This document shows, piece after piece, positions 18,024 through 26,095 of a stretch of DNA of 64,000 nucleotides (positions are counted from its first letter, which is position 1; every line of letters begins with the position of its first letter). Source of the DNA: Lachnospiraceae bacterium (GTDB taxonomy: Bacteria > Bacillota > Clostridia > Lachnospirales > Lachnospiraceae); NCBI GenBank assembly GCA_021202635.1, contig JAJQCQ010000047.1, forward strand, positions 1-64,000. Direction: 5' to 3'. The translations under genes and the position numbers were made by a program. The notes beneath the pieces were generated by a model. That model ran no database searches. It was not told where the DNA came from and saw nothing but the letters and a program-made list of their open reading frames with translations.

Positions 18024-18353
18024 ATGGCTGGTAATAAAAGTAAAAAACAAAAAAATATCGTGAATCAGTCGCAGCCTCCCCCGGGCGGGGCCTGGCCTGA
18101 GGAAGCCGGGGCAGTGAACGCGGGGCACCAGAAAATGCTTACCTGGCTGAAAAAAGTCCGGTTCCGGAAAAAAGTGTTCGGCGGAGTGGATGAGGCAGAT
18201 GTCTGGCGGAAGCTGGAAGAGCTGAACCGGCTGTATGAGGCTTCTCTGGTCGCGGAGAGGGCGCGTTACGATGCCCTGCTGGAAGCACAGGGAATATCAG
18301 CCCGGGATGCTCCGGGAGAAGCGCCCGTGGATCATGAGGACGAAGGGGTGTGA
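18024..18353 (+). CDS. Small pilus-locus protein of unknown function (GGVDE protein)
   Basis: A 109-residue basic protein without signal peptide. The recognisable part is FRKKVFGGVDEADVWRKLEELN followed by LYEASLVAERARYDALL, with helical, coiled-coil character; its GG-V-D motif is reminiscent of the DivIVA start, but homology is not claimed. Its stop overlaps or nearly touches the start of the next gene (signal peptidase-like), so the two are translationally coupled. Probably a cytoplasmic partner of pilus assembly. Function unknown. Confidence 0.65.
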   Translation: MAGNKSKKQKNIVNQSQPPPGGAWPEEAGAVNAGHQKMLTWLKKVRFRKKVFGGVDEADVWRKLEELNRLYEASLVAERARYDALLEAQGISARDAPGEAPVDHEDEGV

Positions 18354-18355
18354 AA

Positions 18356-18913
18356 ATGGCGAAAAAGAAATATACCCCAGGAACCGAGACGGCCGAGCAG
18401 ATCATCCGCCGCCGCCGGATGAATCTGGAAATTCGAAGGGGTTACATCAGCCTGGCGCTCCGGGCAGCCTTCCTGGTATTGGCCGGATGGCTTTTCCTTA
18501 CGCAGTTTCTGCTGATCATGCAGGCCCCGGATAACGAAATGTTTCCGGCCATCGAGGCCGGCGATCTGGTGATTGCTTACCGGCTGCAGAGCAGCTACAG
18601 CAAAAGCGATGTTGTCGTTTACACGGCGGACGGCCAGCAGAAGATCGGGAGAGTCATCGCCAGGGCCGGTGATGTGGTCACAATGGATGACAGCGGGACG
18701 CTGCTGGTAAACGGCACGGTCCAGACCGGGGAAATTTTATTTTCCACCTACGCGAAGGAAGGAATTACTTATCCCTATGCTGTCCCGGAAGAAAGCGTGT
18801 TTATCCTGTGCGACTACCGCACAAGCGGCTCCGACAGCCGGGATTATGGGGCAATTTCATTAAGCGATGTAGAAGGCAAGGTGATCACGATCCTGCGCCG
18901 CAGGAGCATCTGA
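18356..18913 (+). CDS. Catalytically dead signal peptidase I homologue (SipA-like pilus factor)
   Basis: About 185 residues with one membrane helix (about 36-56) and the signal peptidase fold outline, but both catalytic residues are replaced. The Ser position in the usual GxSMxP box is Glu (E61 in APDNEMFPAIEAGD), and the Lys position in the usual KRVIG box is Gly (G98 in KIGRVIARAGD). The later GDNR-like box is also altered (CDYRTSGSDSRD). Streptococcal SipA, needed for pilus assembly, likewise has its dyad replaced (Asp and Gly, as I recall). It lies directly before the FctA-like pilin, as in streptococcal FCT loci. ATG 18356 is chosen for its AAGGGG site; a GTG at 18350 is possible. Confidence 0.85.
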   Translation: MAKKKYTPGTETAEQIIRRRRMNLEIRRGYISLALRAAFLVLAGWLFLTQFLLIMQAPDNEMFPAIEAGDLVIAYRLQSSYSKSDVVVYTADGQQKIGRVIARAGDVVTMDDSGTLLVNGTVQTGEILFSTYAKEGITYPYAVPEESVFILCDYRTSGSDSRDYGAISLSDVEGKVITILRRRSI

Positions 18914-19043
18914 CGGCAGAGGGTTTGAATAAAGGCCGTTACCGGTCACATCGGGATCATGTGGCAAGGGTATGGTCAGGGTGTGCGCGGGAACGGAATG
19001 TTGCAGAATCAACCAATGCATATAAAGAAGGAGGAATCCAAAA

Positions 19044-20012
19044 ATGAAGAAAAAGGTATTACCACTTATGATGGCCATTCTTATGGTACTGGGAGGGTTT
19101 CGCATAACGGCATCGGCGAATACAGGTACAACTTCTGTTACCATGACAAAAACTCTTACTGCAACAGGGCTGGAGGATACGACATTTTATTTCACTGTTG
19201 AAGAGGCAGGGTATACGAACACCTCAGCGTCTGTAACATCTCAGCCTGAAATAGATGATTTTTCCATTACTGTGAGTGCAGGCTCTACAACAGGTACCTA
19301 CAATATTACTCTTCCAACATATACCAGTGTGGGAGTCTATACCTACAAAATAACGGAGACCTCAGGCAGCATAGCTGGTGTGACATACAGCTCTGCAGAA
19401 TTGTATCTGGTTGTCACTGTCACAAATGATGGGAGTGGAGGATTGGTACAAACTGCGGTCGTTCATGTAGGGTCGACAACAGGAGATAAGAATACAAATG
19501 AGTATACAAACACTTATAATGCTGGAACACTGACAGTGTCGAAGTCCGTCACTGGTAATCTGGGGGATACCACGAAAGAGTTTAGTGTTACTGTGACTTT
19601 TACGAAGGACAGTACTACTACTATAAACAGTACCATATCTTATACGGTAGGTACGACTACATACACAATTGAGCCAAGTGACTGGACTGGCGATACGTGT
19701 GAGGTTACAATTACTGTGACAGATGGCTCGTCCGTGACTTTCACGAATATTCCTTATGGAGTATCATATACGGTAGAGGAGACGGATTATTCCAGTGATG
19801 GTTACACAACTACCTACAGTGGAACAGACGGAAATTCCGGTACTGGTACATTGGACAGCGATTCTGAGACAGTAGCAATCACGAATTACAAAAATGATAC
19901 GGTCGACACCGGCGTAATCCTTGACAGTCTCCCCTATGTCCTGATCCTTGCGGTCGTTGTGCTTGGAGCGGTTTACCTGATCTTCCGGAGACGTACGACG
20001 GACAGATATTGA
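19044..20012 (+). CDS. FctA/Spy0128-like backbone pilin with VDTG sorting signal
   Basis: A 322-residue secreted pilin. Signal peptide about 1-25 (ends ASAN). The first domain (about 28-165) matches the pilin isopeptide-linkage family: TKTLTATGLEDTTFYFTVEEAG, then YTYKITET and SAELYLVVTV. The second domain (about 170-280, TLTVSKSVTGNLGDTTKEF) is shared with the adhesin at 15573. The C-terminus V287-DTGVILDS, hydrophobic helix and RRRTTDRY tail form a sorting signal that lacks LP. A class B sortase follows, as with FctA of group A streptococci. An 11-bp hairpin separates the two genes. Strong RBS AAGGAGG. Confidence 0.87.
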   Translation: MKKKVLPLMMAILMVLGGFRITASANTGTTSVTMTKTLTATGLEDTTFYFTVEEAGYTNTSASVTSQPEIDDFSITVSAGSTTGTYNITLPTYTSVGVYTYKITETSGSIAGVTYSSAELYLVVTVTNDGSGGLVQTAVVHVGSTTGDKNTNEYTNTYNAGTLTVSKSVTGNLGDTTKEFSVTVTFTKDSTTTINSTISYTVGTTTYTIEPSDWTGDTCEVTITVTDGSSVTFTNIPYGVSYTVEETDYSSDGYTTTYSGTDGNSGTGTLDSDSETVAITNYKNDTVDTGVILDSLPYVLILAVVVLGAVYLIFRRRTTDRY

Positions 20013-20053
20013 TTTGATTGCGGATGAATCGGAAAATGTTCTGCGATTTCCTC

Positions 20054-20085
20054 TCCCGCAGGAGCTGAACCGCTCTCCTGCGGGA
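20054..20085 (+). terminator. Hairpin between FctA-like pilin and class B sortase
   Basis: An 11-bp perfect stem (20054-20064 with 20075-20085), no U-tract. It occupies the same place, backbone pilin to sortase, as the hairpin at 10389-10420 in locus 1. Confidence 0.6.
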
Positions 20086-20120
20086 AGTGGAATCCATGAT
20101 CCGCCGGAAGGGAGTGTGCT

Positions 20121-20876
20121 ATGGCCGGAAGAATATTAAAACTCTGTGACTCCCTGCTGACCCTGTTTCTGGCGCTGGTCCTTCTGGTGCTGGGCGCTTA
20201 TGCGGCCTACGCCCTGTGGGACAACCACCAGATCTACGCGGAGGCGGAGGATGTGCAGGCTGCTCTGCTGAAGATCAAGCCGGTCGTCGATGAGGATGGG
20301 GACGGCGGCGCTTCGTTTGAGGAGCTGCTGGCGATCAACGGGGAGGTGTGCGGCTGGATCACACTGGACAATACGAACATTGACTATCCGATTCTGCAGG
20401 GGGAGAACATTTTAAGCTACATCAACACGGATGTGTACGGCAATTTTTCCCTGGCGGGGAGTATTTTCCTCGATCCGGCGAATACGACGGATTTCCTGGA
20501 CGCGTATTGCCTGATTTACGGTCATCACATGGATGAACATAAGATGTTCGGCGACCTGGACCTGTACGAGGAGGAGGCGTTCTTTCAGGAAAACACGACA
20601 GGAACGCTGATCCTGCCGGACCGGAGCTATACGCTGGAAATTTTCGCCTGCCTGCTGGTGACATCCTCAGAAGAAGCGATTTTCAGTCCGGGGCAATGGG
20701 CGGACGACATCAGCGGGCTCCTGGAATTCGCGGAGGATAACGCCACTTATCTGCATGAGGAAACGGTTGCCGCGCTGCGGGCGGATGTGGCCCCGCAGAT
20801 TCTGGGTCTTTCTACCTGTTCTTCGGAGTTTACAGACGCCAGGACGGTTTTGCTGGCCAGAATGGTACCGCGTTAG
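20121..20876 (+). CDS. srtB: Class B sortase, pilus type
   Basis: A 251-residue sortase with an N-terminal membrane helix (about 10-32). Class B features: GWITLDNTNIDYPILQ, catalytic H135 (LIYGHHMDEHKMF), C233 (LSTCSSEF) and R241 (DARTVLLARM). Class B enzymes usually anchor haem proteins, but a subgroup in streptococcal FCT loci polymerises FctA-like pilins. The neighbours here (dead signal peptidase, FctA-like and FctB-like subunits with non-LPXTG signals) support that second role. GGAAGGGAG ribosome site before the ATG. Confidence 0.92.
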   Translation: MAGRILKLCDSLLTLFLALVLLVLGAYAAYALWDNHQIYAEAEDVQAALLKIKPVVDEDGDGGASFEELLAINGEVCGWITLDNTNIDYPILQGENILSYINTDVYGNFSLAGSIFLDPANTTDFLDAYCLIYGHHMDEHKMFGDLDLYEEEAFFQENTTGTLILPDRSYTLEIFACLLVTSSEEAIFSPGQWADDISGLLEFAEDNATYLHEETVAALRADVAPQILGLSTCSSEFTDARTVLLARMVPR

Positions 20877-20979
20877 CCGCCACGGTGCGTCTGACAGACT
20901 GACATCTGCTGTCAGGCTGGGCCAGAATGTTTTCGGGGTGTCGAAAACGCATAAAAAGACAAAGGAGCGTGCGCGCGAT

Positions 20980-21666
20980 ATGTGTGGAGATAGAAAAAAG
21001 CATATGTGCAGAATATGGTCTGTTGTGCTGGCAGCGCTCTTTTGTATGACGGTGTTTTCTCTTTCCGTGTCCGCGTCGGGGATCGCCACGGCTGTGATTC
21101 CTGTTTCCGTGGAAGCAGACGGTTCGGAGGAAAGCTATACATTTCAGCTGACGGCGCTAAACGGCGCCGCCATGCCGGAAGAGGATACGGTTGTCATTAC
21201 CGGCACAGGCAGTGCGAAATTTGTGGTGGAATATAGTACCGTCGGTGTGTACCGGTATACGGTAGCACAGAAGGTCTCGGAAACGAAGAGCGGGAATTAT
21301 GACAGCACCGTATATTATGTGACCGTGACGGTACAGAATACGGACGATGGCGGGATTGCTGCCACCGTTGCAGCCCACAGGGGAAGCGCACAGGGCGATA
21401 AGAGTGAGATCGTTTTTGAAATCGAATCGGAACCGGAAACAGAAAAAAACACAGAGACGGAATCGGCTGCGGAGCCAGTTACGGAATTAACAACTGATTC
21501 CACAGAATCTGTTACATCTACAGAAGCAACGGATGCGGACTCTCCCCAGACTGGAGATGATACGCCGACTGGGGTCTGGTTTATGGCGATGCTGACAGGC
21601 CTTGTTGGAATGCTCGGGGCGTTCCTGTACAGACGGCGTGAACAGAGGAAAAAAGGCAGACCATGA
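20980..21666 (+). CDS. FctB-like minor pilin with SPQTG signal
   Basis: About 228 residues from ATG 20980, chosen for the AAAGGAG site 12 nt upstream. Signal peptide about 1-36 (ends SVSASG). A single pilin isopeptide-linkage-type domain (about 38-140: VSVEADGSEESYTFQLTAL, YRYTVAQK, DSTVYYVTVTVQN) is followed by an ETE/Thr-rich linker, the sorting motif SPQTG and a membrane helix with RRREQRKK tail. One domain and a Pro/Glu/Thr linker suit a base or anchor subunit. It closes pilus locus 2. Confidence 0.82.
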   Translation: MCGDRKKHMCRIWSVVLAALFCMTVFSLSVSASGIATAVIPVSVEADGSEESYTFQLTALNGAAMPEEDTVVITGTGSAKFVVEYSTVGVYRYTVAQKVSETKSGNYDSTVYYVTVTVQNTDDGGIAATVAAHRGSAQGDKSEIVFEIESEPETEKNTETESAAEPVTELTTDSTESVTSTEATDADSPQTGDDTPTGVWFMAMLTGLVGMLGAFLYRRREQRKKGRP

Positions 21667-21686
21667 TTCGTTTTTATAAAAAATCC

Positions 21687-21715
21687 TTGCTTTTACCGTC
21701 GAACTATGCTATTCT
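21687..21715 (+). promoter_or_regulatory. Sigma-70-type promoter of rpmE
   Basis: TTGCTT (21687-21692), 17-bp spacer, TATTCT (21710-21715) with an upstream TG (extended -10). It would give a leader of about 260 nt before rpmE. I see no second gene in that leader. Confidence 0.65.
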
Positions 21716-21980
21716 CTGAGTGTTGTGTAAGGAGATTTCGCGTATGGTTGTGTCGGTGATAAACGGCACATGTGCGCAGAACTGCAGGGACTTGCAGGGA
21801 TAGTCCGGGGATACTTGCCGTGGTAACAGTCGAGCGGCATTGACCGGGAATTGGTCTTCACAGGAGCAGGGCGATCGCGGAGCGGGACGGATCGTGTATG
21901 GCGTCCCGGTGTTTCGGGCGGCTGTGGTGTCTGTCAGGGAGATCAGCAGTTCACAAAATAGAGAAGAAGAGGTGAATAAA

Positions 21981-22181
21981 ATGAAGGAAGCGATTCAGCC
22001 GAAGTATTATCAGGCAGAGGTTACCTGCAACTGTGGGAACACATTTGTGACAGGTTCTACGAAGAAGAGCATTCATGTGGAGATTTGCTCGAAGTGCCAT
22101 CCGTTCTATTCCGGACAGCAGAAAGCGACTGCCGCACGCGGACGTATTGAGCGGTTCAATAAAAAGTATGGTCTTCAGTAG
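21981..22181 (+). CDS. rpmE: 50S ribosomal protein L31
   Basis: A 66-residue ribosomal protein. Four Cys (CNCG and CSKC) identify the zinc-binding form. Start ATG 21981 follows AAGAGGTG. It heads the conserved order rpmE, DUF1385, prmC, prfA. The unusually long leader could carry an L31 autoregulatory structure, as in other Firmicutes, but I cannot show one. Confidence 0.95.
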   Translation: MKEAIQPKYYQAEVTCNCGNTFVTGSTKKSIHVEICSKCHPFYSGQQKATAARGRIERFNKKYGLQ

Positions 22182-22203
22182 AATTGAGGATAGAAACGCG
22201 TGG

Positions 22204-22232
22204 GTTGAGGTTCTTGTAATCTCAACCTGTTT
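22204..22232 (+). terminator. Weak terminator after rpmE
   Basis: GGTTGAG pairs with CTCAACC and is followed by TGTTTTCG. Probably partial, since the next gene starts 24 nt later in the same direction. Confidence 0.5.
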
Positions 22233-22255
22233 TCGTTTAAGGAAAGGATTTTTGT

Positions 22256-23419
22256 ATGAAACCATCTGGTATAGGAGGTCAGGCGGTCATTGAGGGCGTC
22301 ATGATGCGCAATGGCGGTCGGTACGCGGTGGCTGTCCGGACACAGGACGGGAAGATTGTGGTGGATACGCAGGAGTGCTCCAGCCAGAAGCTTCAGAAGA
22401 AGAAGTTTGTCAGGCTGCCGATCATCCGCGGCGTTGTGAATTTTTTTGATTCGCTTGTTCTCGGTATGAAGACGCTGATGTTTTCCGCGACCTTTTTCGC
22501 GGAGGAGACGGAGGAGGAGCACGCCGAGTGGGAGGCGAAGGAGCGCAGGAAGGCGCTGGAGAAGGCGGAGAAGCTGCGCGCGAAGGGGAAGCCGGACGCG
22601 GCGCAGAAGGCGATTGAGAAGTGCGAGAAGCGGATTGAACGGGAGGCCGAGGCAGGCGAGGAGTCCGGGGATAATGACTGGATCATGACAGTGACGGTGA
22701 TTTTTTCGCTGGCTTTTTCGATTGGACTTTTTATGCTGCTTCCGTATTTTCTGTCAAGACTGCTGAAGAGCCAGATTCAGTCGGAAATGGCGCTTCTGAT
22801 GATCGAGAGCGCGGTGAAGCTCGTGATTTTCTTTGCTTATCTTGTTCTGATTGCGCAGATGAAGGATATCCAGCGCACATTTATGTACCATGGCGCGGAG
22901 CACAAGTGCATCAATTGCATTGAAAATGGCCTGGAGCTGACGGTGGAGAATGTGCGGAAGTGTTCCCGCGAGCATAAGCGCTGCGGCACGAGCTTTCTGT
23001 TTATCGTGATGTTTATCAGTATCATTTTTATTATGTTGTTCAGCATTCCGCTGTTTACGGTGTTTCACGTGGGGAAGGGTCCGTGGCGGCTGATCCTGCG
23101 GATCGCGCTTCTGCCGCTGATTGCCGGTGTGTCGTATGAGTTCATTCAGCTGGCGGGGCGCACGGACAATAAGGTGATCAATCTTCTGAGCCGTCCGGGG
23201 ATGATGATGCAGCATATGACGACCAAGGAGCCGGATGATTCCATGATCGAGGTCGGGATTGCGTCGGTCGAGGCCGTCTTTAACTGGAAAAAGTTCGAGA
23301 ATGAACAGTTCGGGACCCACTATGAGTGGGAGGAGACGACAGAGGGCGAGCTGGCACAGTCCGATGCATCTGCAGCTGCGGGAGAGCATACTGGACAGGT
23401 GACTGGAGTACACGCATGA
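22256..23419 (+). CDS. DUF1385 membrane protein (YqhQ-like)
   Basis: A 387-residue protein with the family signature GGQAVIEGVMMRNGG at the N-terminus, a charged Lys/Glu-rich helix (about 80-140) and several membrane segments (about 145-170, 185-205, 245-265, 280-300). The HGAEHKCINCIE motif carries conserved His/Cys residues suited to metal binding. Its function is unknown, but it is almost always next to rpmE and prmC/prfA in Firmicutes. Its TGA overlaps the ATG of prmC. Confidence 0.9.
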   Translation: MKPSGIGGQAVIEGVMMRNGGRYAVAVRTQDGKIVVDTQECSSQKLQKKKFVRLPIIRGVVNFFDSLVLGMKTLMFSATFFAEETEEEHAEWEAKERRKALEKAEKLRAKGKPDAAQKAIEKCEKRIEREAEAGEESGDNDWIMTVTVIFSLAFSIGLFMLLPYFLSRLLKSQIQSEMALLMIESAVKLVIFFAYLVLIAQMKDIQRTFMYHGAEHKCINCIENGLELTVENVRKCSREHKRCGTSFLFIVMFISIIFIMLFSIPLFTVFHVGKGPWRLILRIALLPLIAGVSYEFIQLAGRTDNKVINLLSRPGMMMQHMTTKEPDDSMIEVGIASVEAVFNWKKFENEQFGTHYEWEETTEGELAQSDASAAAGEHTGQVTGVHA

Positions 23420-24519
23420 GCGTGGGGACAGAATGGGAACGATTTGGAAATTCCGGAAGCGTGATGTGGTGTCGGGAAGAAGATAAGGAAGAAAGTACTG
23501 CGAAGGGGGCACTGCGGCCGCTGGAGGGTAAATTGCAAAACGATGAATCAGAAGGGAATGGTCTGCCTGGAAAAGGCGGGTTTCGCCTGCCACCGGGAGC
23601 GTCTCTGAGAGTGGCCTGCACTGCTGCAGAGCAGTATTTTGCTGCCCGCGGGATTGAGGACGCCGCGGTGGATGCCTGGTATCTGCTGGAGTATGTGACC
23701 GGGGTCAGCCGGGCGAGGTATCTGGCTGACCGTGACAAAAGCATGAAGGAAGAACAGCGGGATGCGTATGCTGCGCTGGTGACTCAGCGCGGCGCACACA
23801 TCCCGCTTCAGCATCTGACCGGGGAGCAGGAATTCATGGGGCTTCCTTTTCTTGTCAGCGAAGCTGTTCTGATCCCGCGGCAGGATACGGAGACGCTGGT
23901 GGAGCTGGCGCTGGAAAAAATTAAGGTAGCGCTGCGTTCTGATGCAGTGCCGGGAAAGGACAGGGCCGGGCAGGATGCTGATTTGCCGCGGGAGGAAAAG
24001 GACAGGTACCGTGTGCTGGATCTGTGTACGGGGTCAGGCTGCATCGCGGTGAGCATTGCGAAGCTGTGCGAGCGGATGCCGGAGGTCTGTGCTTCAGATC
24101 TTTCGGCGGACGCGTTGGCAGTGGCGCGGGAGAATGCCCGGCGGTTGGGCGTGGATGTGCGGATTTTCCAGAGCGATTTATTTACGCAGATACCGAAGCC
24201 TGCGGAAGGATTTGACTTGATTGTCTCGAATCCGCCCTATATCCGCACGCGGGTCATTGAAGAGCTTTCGGAGGAGGTGCGTCTGCACGAGCCGCGGATG
24301 GCGCTGGATGGCGGGATGGACGGGCTGGAGTTTTACCGGAGAATTGTCTGTGAGAGCAGGGATTATCTGCGCTCCGGCGGATGGCTGCTGCTGGAGATCG
24401 GCTATGATCAGGGAGCGGAGGTGGCGGACCTGCTGCGGCGGTACGGGTTTTCACAGGTGCAAGTCTCGAAGGACCTGGCAGGGAATGACCGTGTGGCGGA
24501 AGGCGTTTATTACGCGTGA
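23416..24519 (+). CDS. prmC: Release factor glutamine methyltransferase
   Basis: About 367 residues from ATG 23416, which overlaps the previous stop (ATGA). The enzyme methylates the Gln of the GGQ motif in release factors using S-adenosylmethionine. The SAM-binding motif is VLDLCTGSGCIAVSIAK and the catalytic NPPY box is in LIVSNPPYIRTRV. It is longer than usual: an extra N-terminal stretch of about 60 residues and a charged insertion near residues 180-195 (AVPGKDRAGQDADLPREEKD). The substrate prfA follows. Confidence 0.93.
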   Translation: MSVGTEWERFGNSGSVMWCREEDKEESTAKGALRPLEGKLQNDESEGNGLPGKGGFRLPPGASLRVACTAAEQYFAARGIEDAAVDAWYLLEYVTGVSRARYLADRDKSMKEEQRDAYAALVTQRGAHIPLQHLTGEQEFMGLPFLVSEAVLIPRQDTETLVELALEKIKVALRSDAVPGKDRAGQDADLPREEKDRYRVLDLCTGSGCIAVSIAKLCERMPEVCASDLSADALAVARENARRLGVDVRIFQSDLFTQIPKPAEGFDLIVSNPPYIRTRVIEELSEEVRLHEPRMALDGGMDGLEFYRRIVCESRDYLRSGGWLLLEIGYDQGAEVADLLRRYGFSQVQVSKDLAGNDRVAEGVYYA

Positions 24520-24576
24520 TATCCGTTTACGGCTCCGGCAGATGCGGGAAGAACCATGCAGTGGAGGGAGGTTATT

Positions 24577-25653
24577 ATGTTTGACAAATTAGAAGATCTG
24601 CAGCTGCGGCTGGAGGAGATCCTGAATATGCTGAATGATCCGTCCATAGTGGCGGATCCGGCGCGCTTTCAGAAACTGATGAAGGAGCAGGCCAGCCTGC
24701 AGCCGATCGTGGATGCTTATCAGCAATACAAAAAGAACAAAGAGACGGTTGAGGAGTCTCTGGCGATGCTGGAGGAGGAATCCGACGAGGAGATGCGCGA
24801 GATGCTCAAGGAAGAGCTGTCCGATGCGCGGGAGCAGGTCGCGGCGCTGGAGAAAAGGCTGAAAATATTGCTGCTGCCGAAGGATCCGAACGATGAGAAA
24901 AACGTCATTATAGAAATTCGCGCAGGTGCGGGCGGGGATGAGGCAGCACTGTTTGCTGCGGAGATTTACCGTATGTATGTGCATTATGCGGAGAGCCGCC
25001 GCTGGAAGGTGGAGACCATGGACCTGGAGGAGATCGGGATCGGCGGTATGAAGTATGTGAGCTTTATGGTGACCGGTCAGGGCGCCTATTCCATGCTGAA
25101 ATACGAGTCGGGCGTCCACCGGGTACAGCGTGTGCCGGAGACGGAGTCCGGCGGGCGGATTCACACCTCGACAATTACGGTAGCGATCATGCCGGAGGCA
25201 GAGGAGGTGGATGTACAGCTTGACCTGAATGACTGCCGGTTTGATGTATTCCGTGCGTCCGGCAACGGCGGCCAGTGTGTCAACACCACGGATTCAGCGG
25301 TCCGGCTGACGCACATTCCGACAGGCATTGTAATTTCCTGCCAGGACGAGAAGTCACAGCTGAAAAATAAGGACAAGGCACTGAAGGTGCTGCGGGCAAA
25401 GCTGTATGACCTGGAACGGCAGAAAGCGCATGACGCGGAGGCGGAGGCCCGCCGCATTCAGGTAGGCTCGGGCGACCGCTCGGAGAAAATCCGCACCTAT
25501 AATTTCCCGCAGGGACGGGTGACGGATCACCGGATCAACCTGACGCTTTATAAGCTGGACAAGATACTGGACGGCGACATTCAGGAGATCATTGACAACT
25601 GCATCGCGGCGGATCAGACGGCGAAGCTAAGCCGCCTGGAGAGTGCAGGATGA
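24577..25653 (+). CDS. prfA: Peptide chain release factor 1
   Basis: A 358-residue RF1 that reads UAA and UAG codons. Start ATG 24577 follows a strong GGAGGGAGG site. Seen motifs: the tripeptide anticodon region [13 protein letters not shown] (PxT as PET) and the catalytic GGQ in [19 protein letters not shown]. The gene ends the housekeeping cluster; a repeat-rich intergenic region follows. Confidence 0.97.
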   Translation: MFDKLEDLQLRLEEILNMLNDPSIVADPARFQKLMKEQASLQPIVDAYQQYKKNKETVEESLAMLEEESDEEMREMLKEELSDAREQVAALEKRLKILLLPKDPNDEKNVIIEIRAGAGGDEAALFAAEIYRMYVHYAESRRWKVETMDLEEIGIGGMKYVSFMVTGQGAYSMLKYESGVHRVQRVPETESGGRIHTSTITVAIMPEAEEVDVQLDLNDCRFDVFRASGNGGQCVNTTDSAVRLTHIPTGIVISCQDEKSQLKNKDKALKVLRAKLYDLERQKAHDAEAEARRIQVGSGDRSEKIRTYNFPQGRVTDHRINLTLYKLDKILDGDIQEIIDNCIAADQTAKLSRLESAG

Positions 25654-25671
25654 TGCTGTTATGTGAATTTT

Positions 25672-26001
25672 TGTAACAGTTCAGAACAGCATCGAAATGA
25701 AAAGACAGGTGCTGAGCGCCAGTGGCGCTCGTTTAGCACCGACCGGAGCGAAGCGGAGATGTGCAGGTTTACCTGCTAAAGGCTGTATTTTCATTTCGGG
25801 ATGGGCGGGCGCTGATCGTCCAGTGGACGATCGTTTAGCGCCGACCGAAGTGAAACGTAGACGCCCATCAAGCCACAGACATATGACGCGTTAGCGGCAT
25901 ATAGCCTGCATCGCAGGCGTCGCTGGACGTCCAGTGGACGTCCGCTTAGCGACGACCGAAGCGGAGCGTAGACCTGCGGCCTGCTGTGCTGAATAGTTAC
26001 G
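25672..26001. repeat. 330-bp intergenic element with inverted ends and three covarying hairpin units
   Basis: Bounded by GTAACAGTTCAGAACAGC (25673 onward) and the inverse GCTGTGCTGAATAGTTAC (ending near 26001). Inside are three related units at about 25709-25768, 25811-25868 and 25921-25980. Each has a hairpin around an AGT loop: GAGCGCC/GGCGCTC, GATCGTCC/GGACGATC, GGACGTCC/GGACGTCC, flanked by GCTG and TTAGC and followed by a GACCGAAGCGGAGCGTAGA-like box. Stem bases differ but stay complementary. No reading frame is convincing. A fourth unit lies at 35583-35640. Confidence 0.75.
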
Positions 26002-26014
26002 AAATTTTTTTACA

Positions 26015-26043
26015 TTGTAAAGTAACATCGGTTATGCTAGAAT
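26015..26043 (+). promoter_or_regulatory. Promoter of the GH27 gene
   Basis: TTGTAA (26015-26020), 17 bp, TAGAAT (26038-26043) with TG one base before it (extended -10). It lies just outside the repeat element, about 50 nt before the start codon. Confidence 0.65.
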
Positions 26044-26095
26044 ACGTTTCGCTGTAAGAACAGGAGAGCAGATCAGAGAACAGGAGGATGATACG

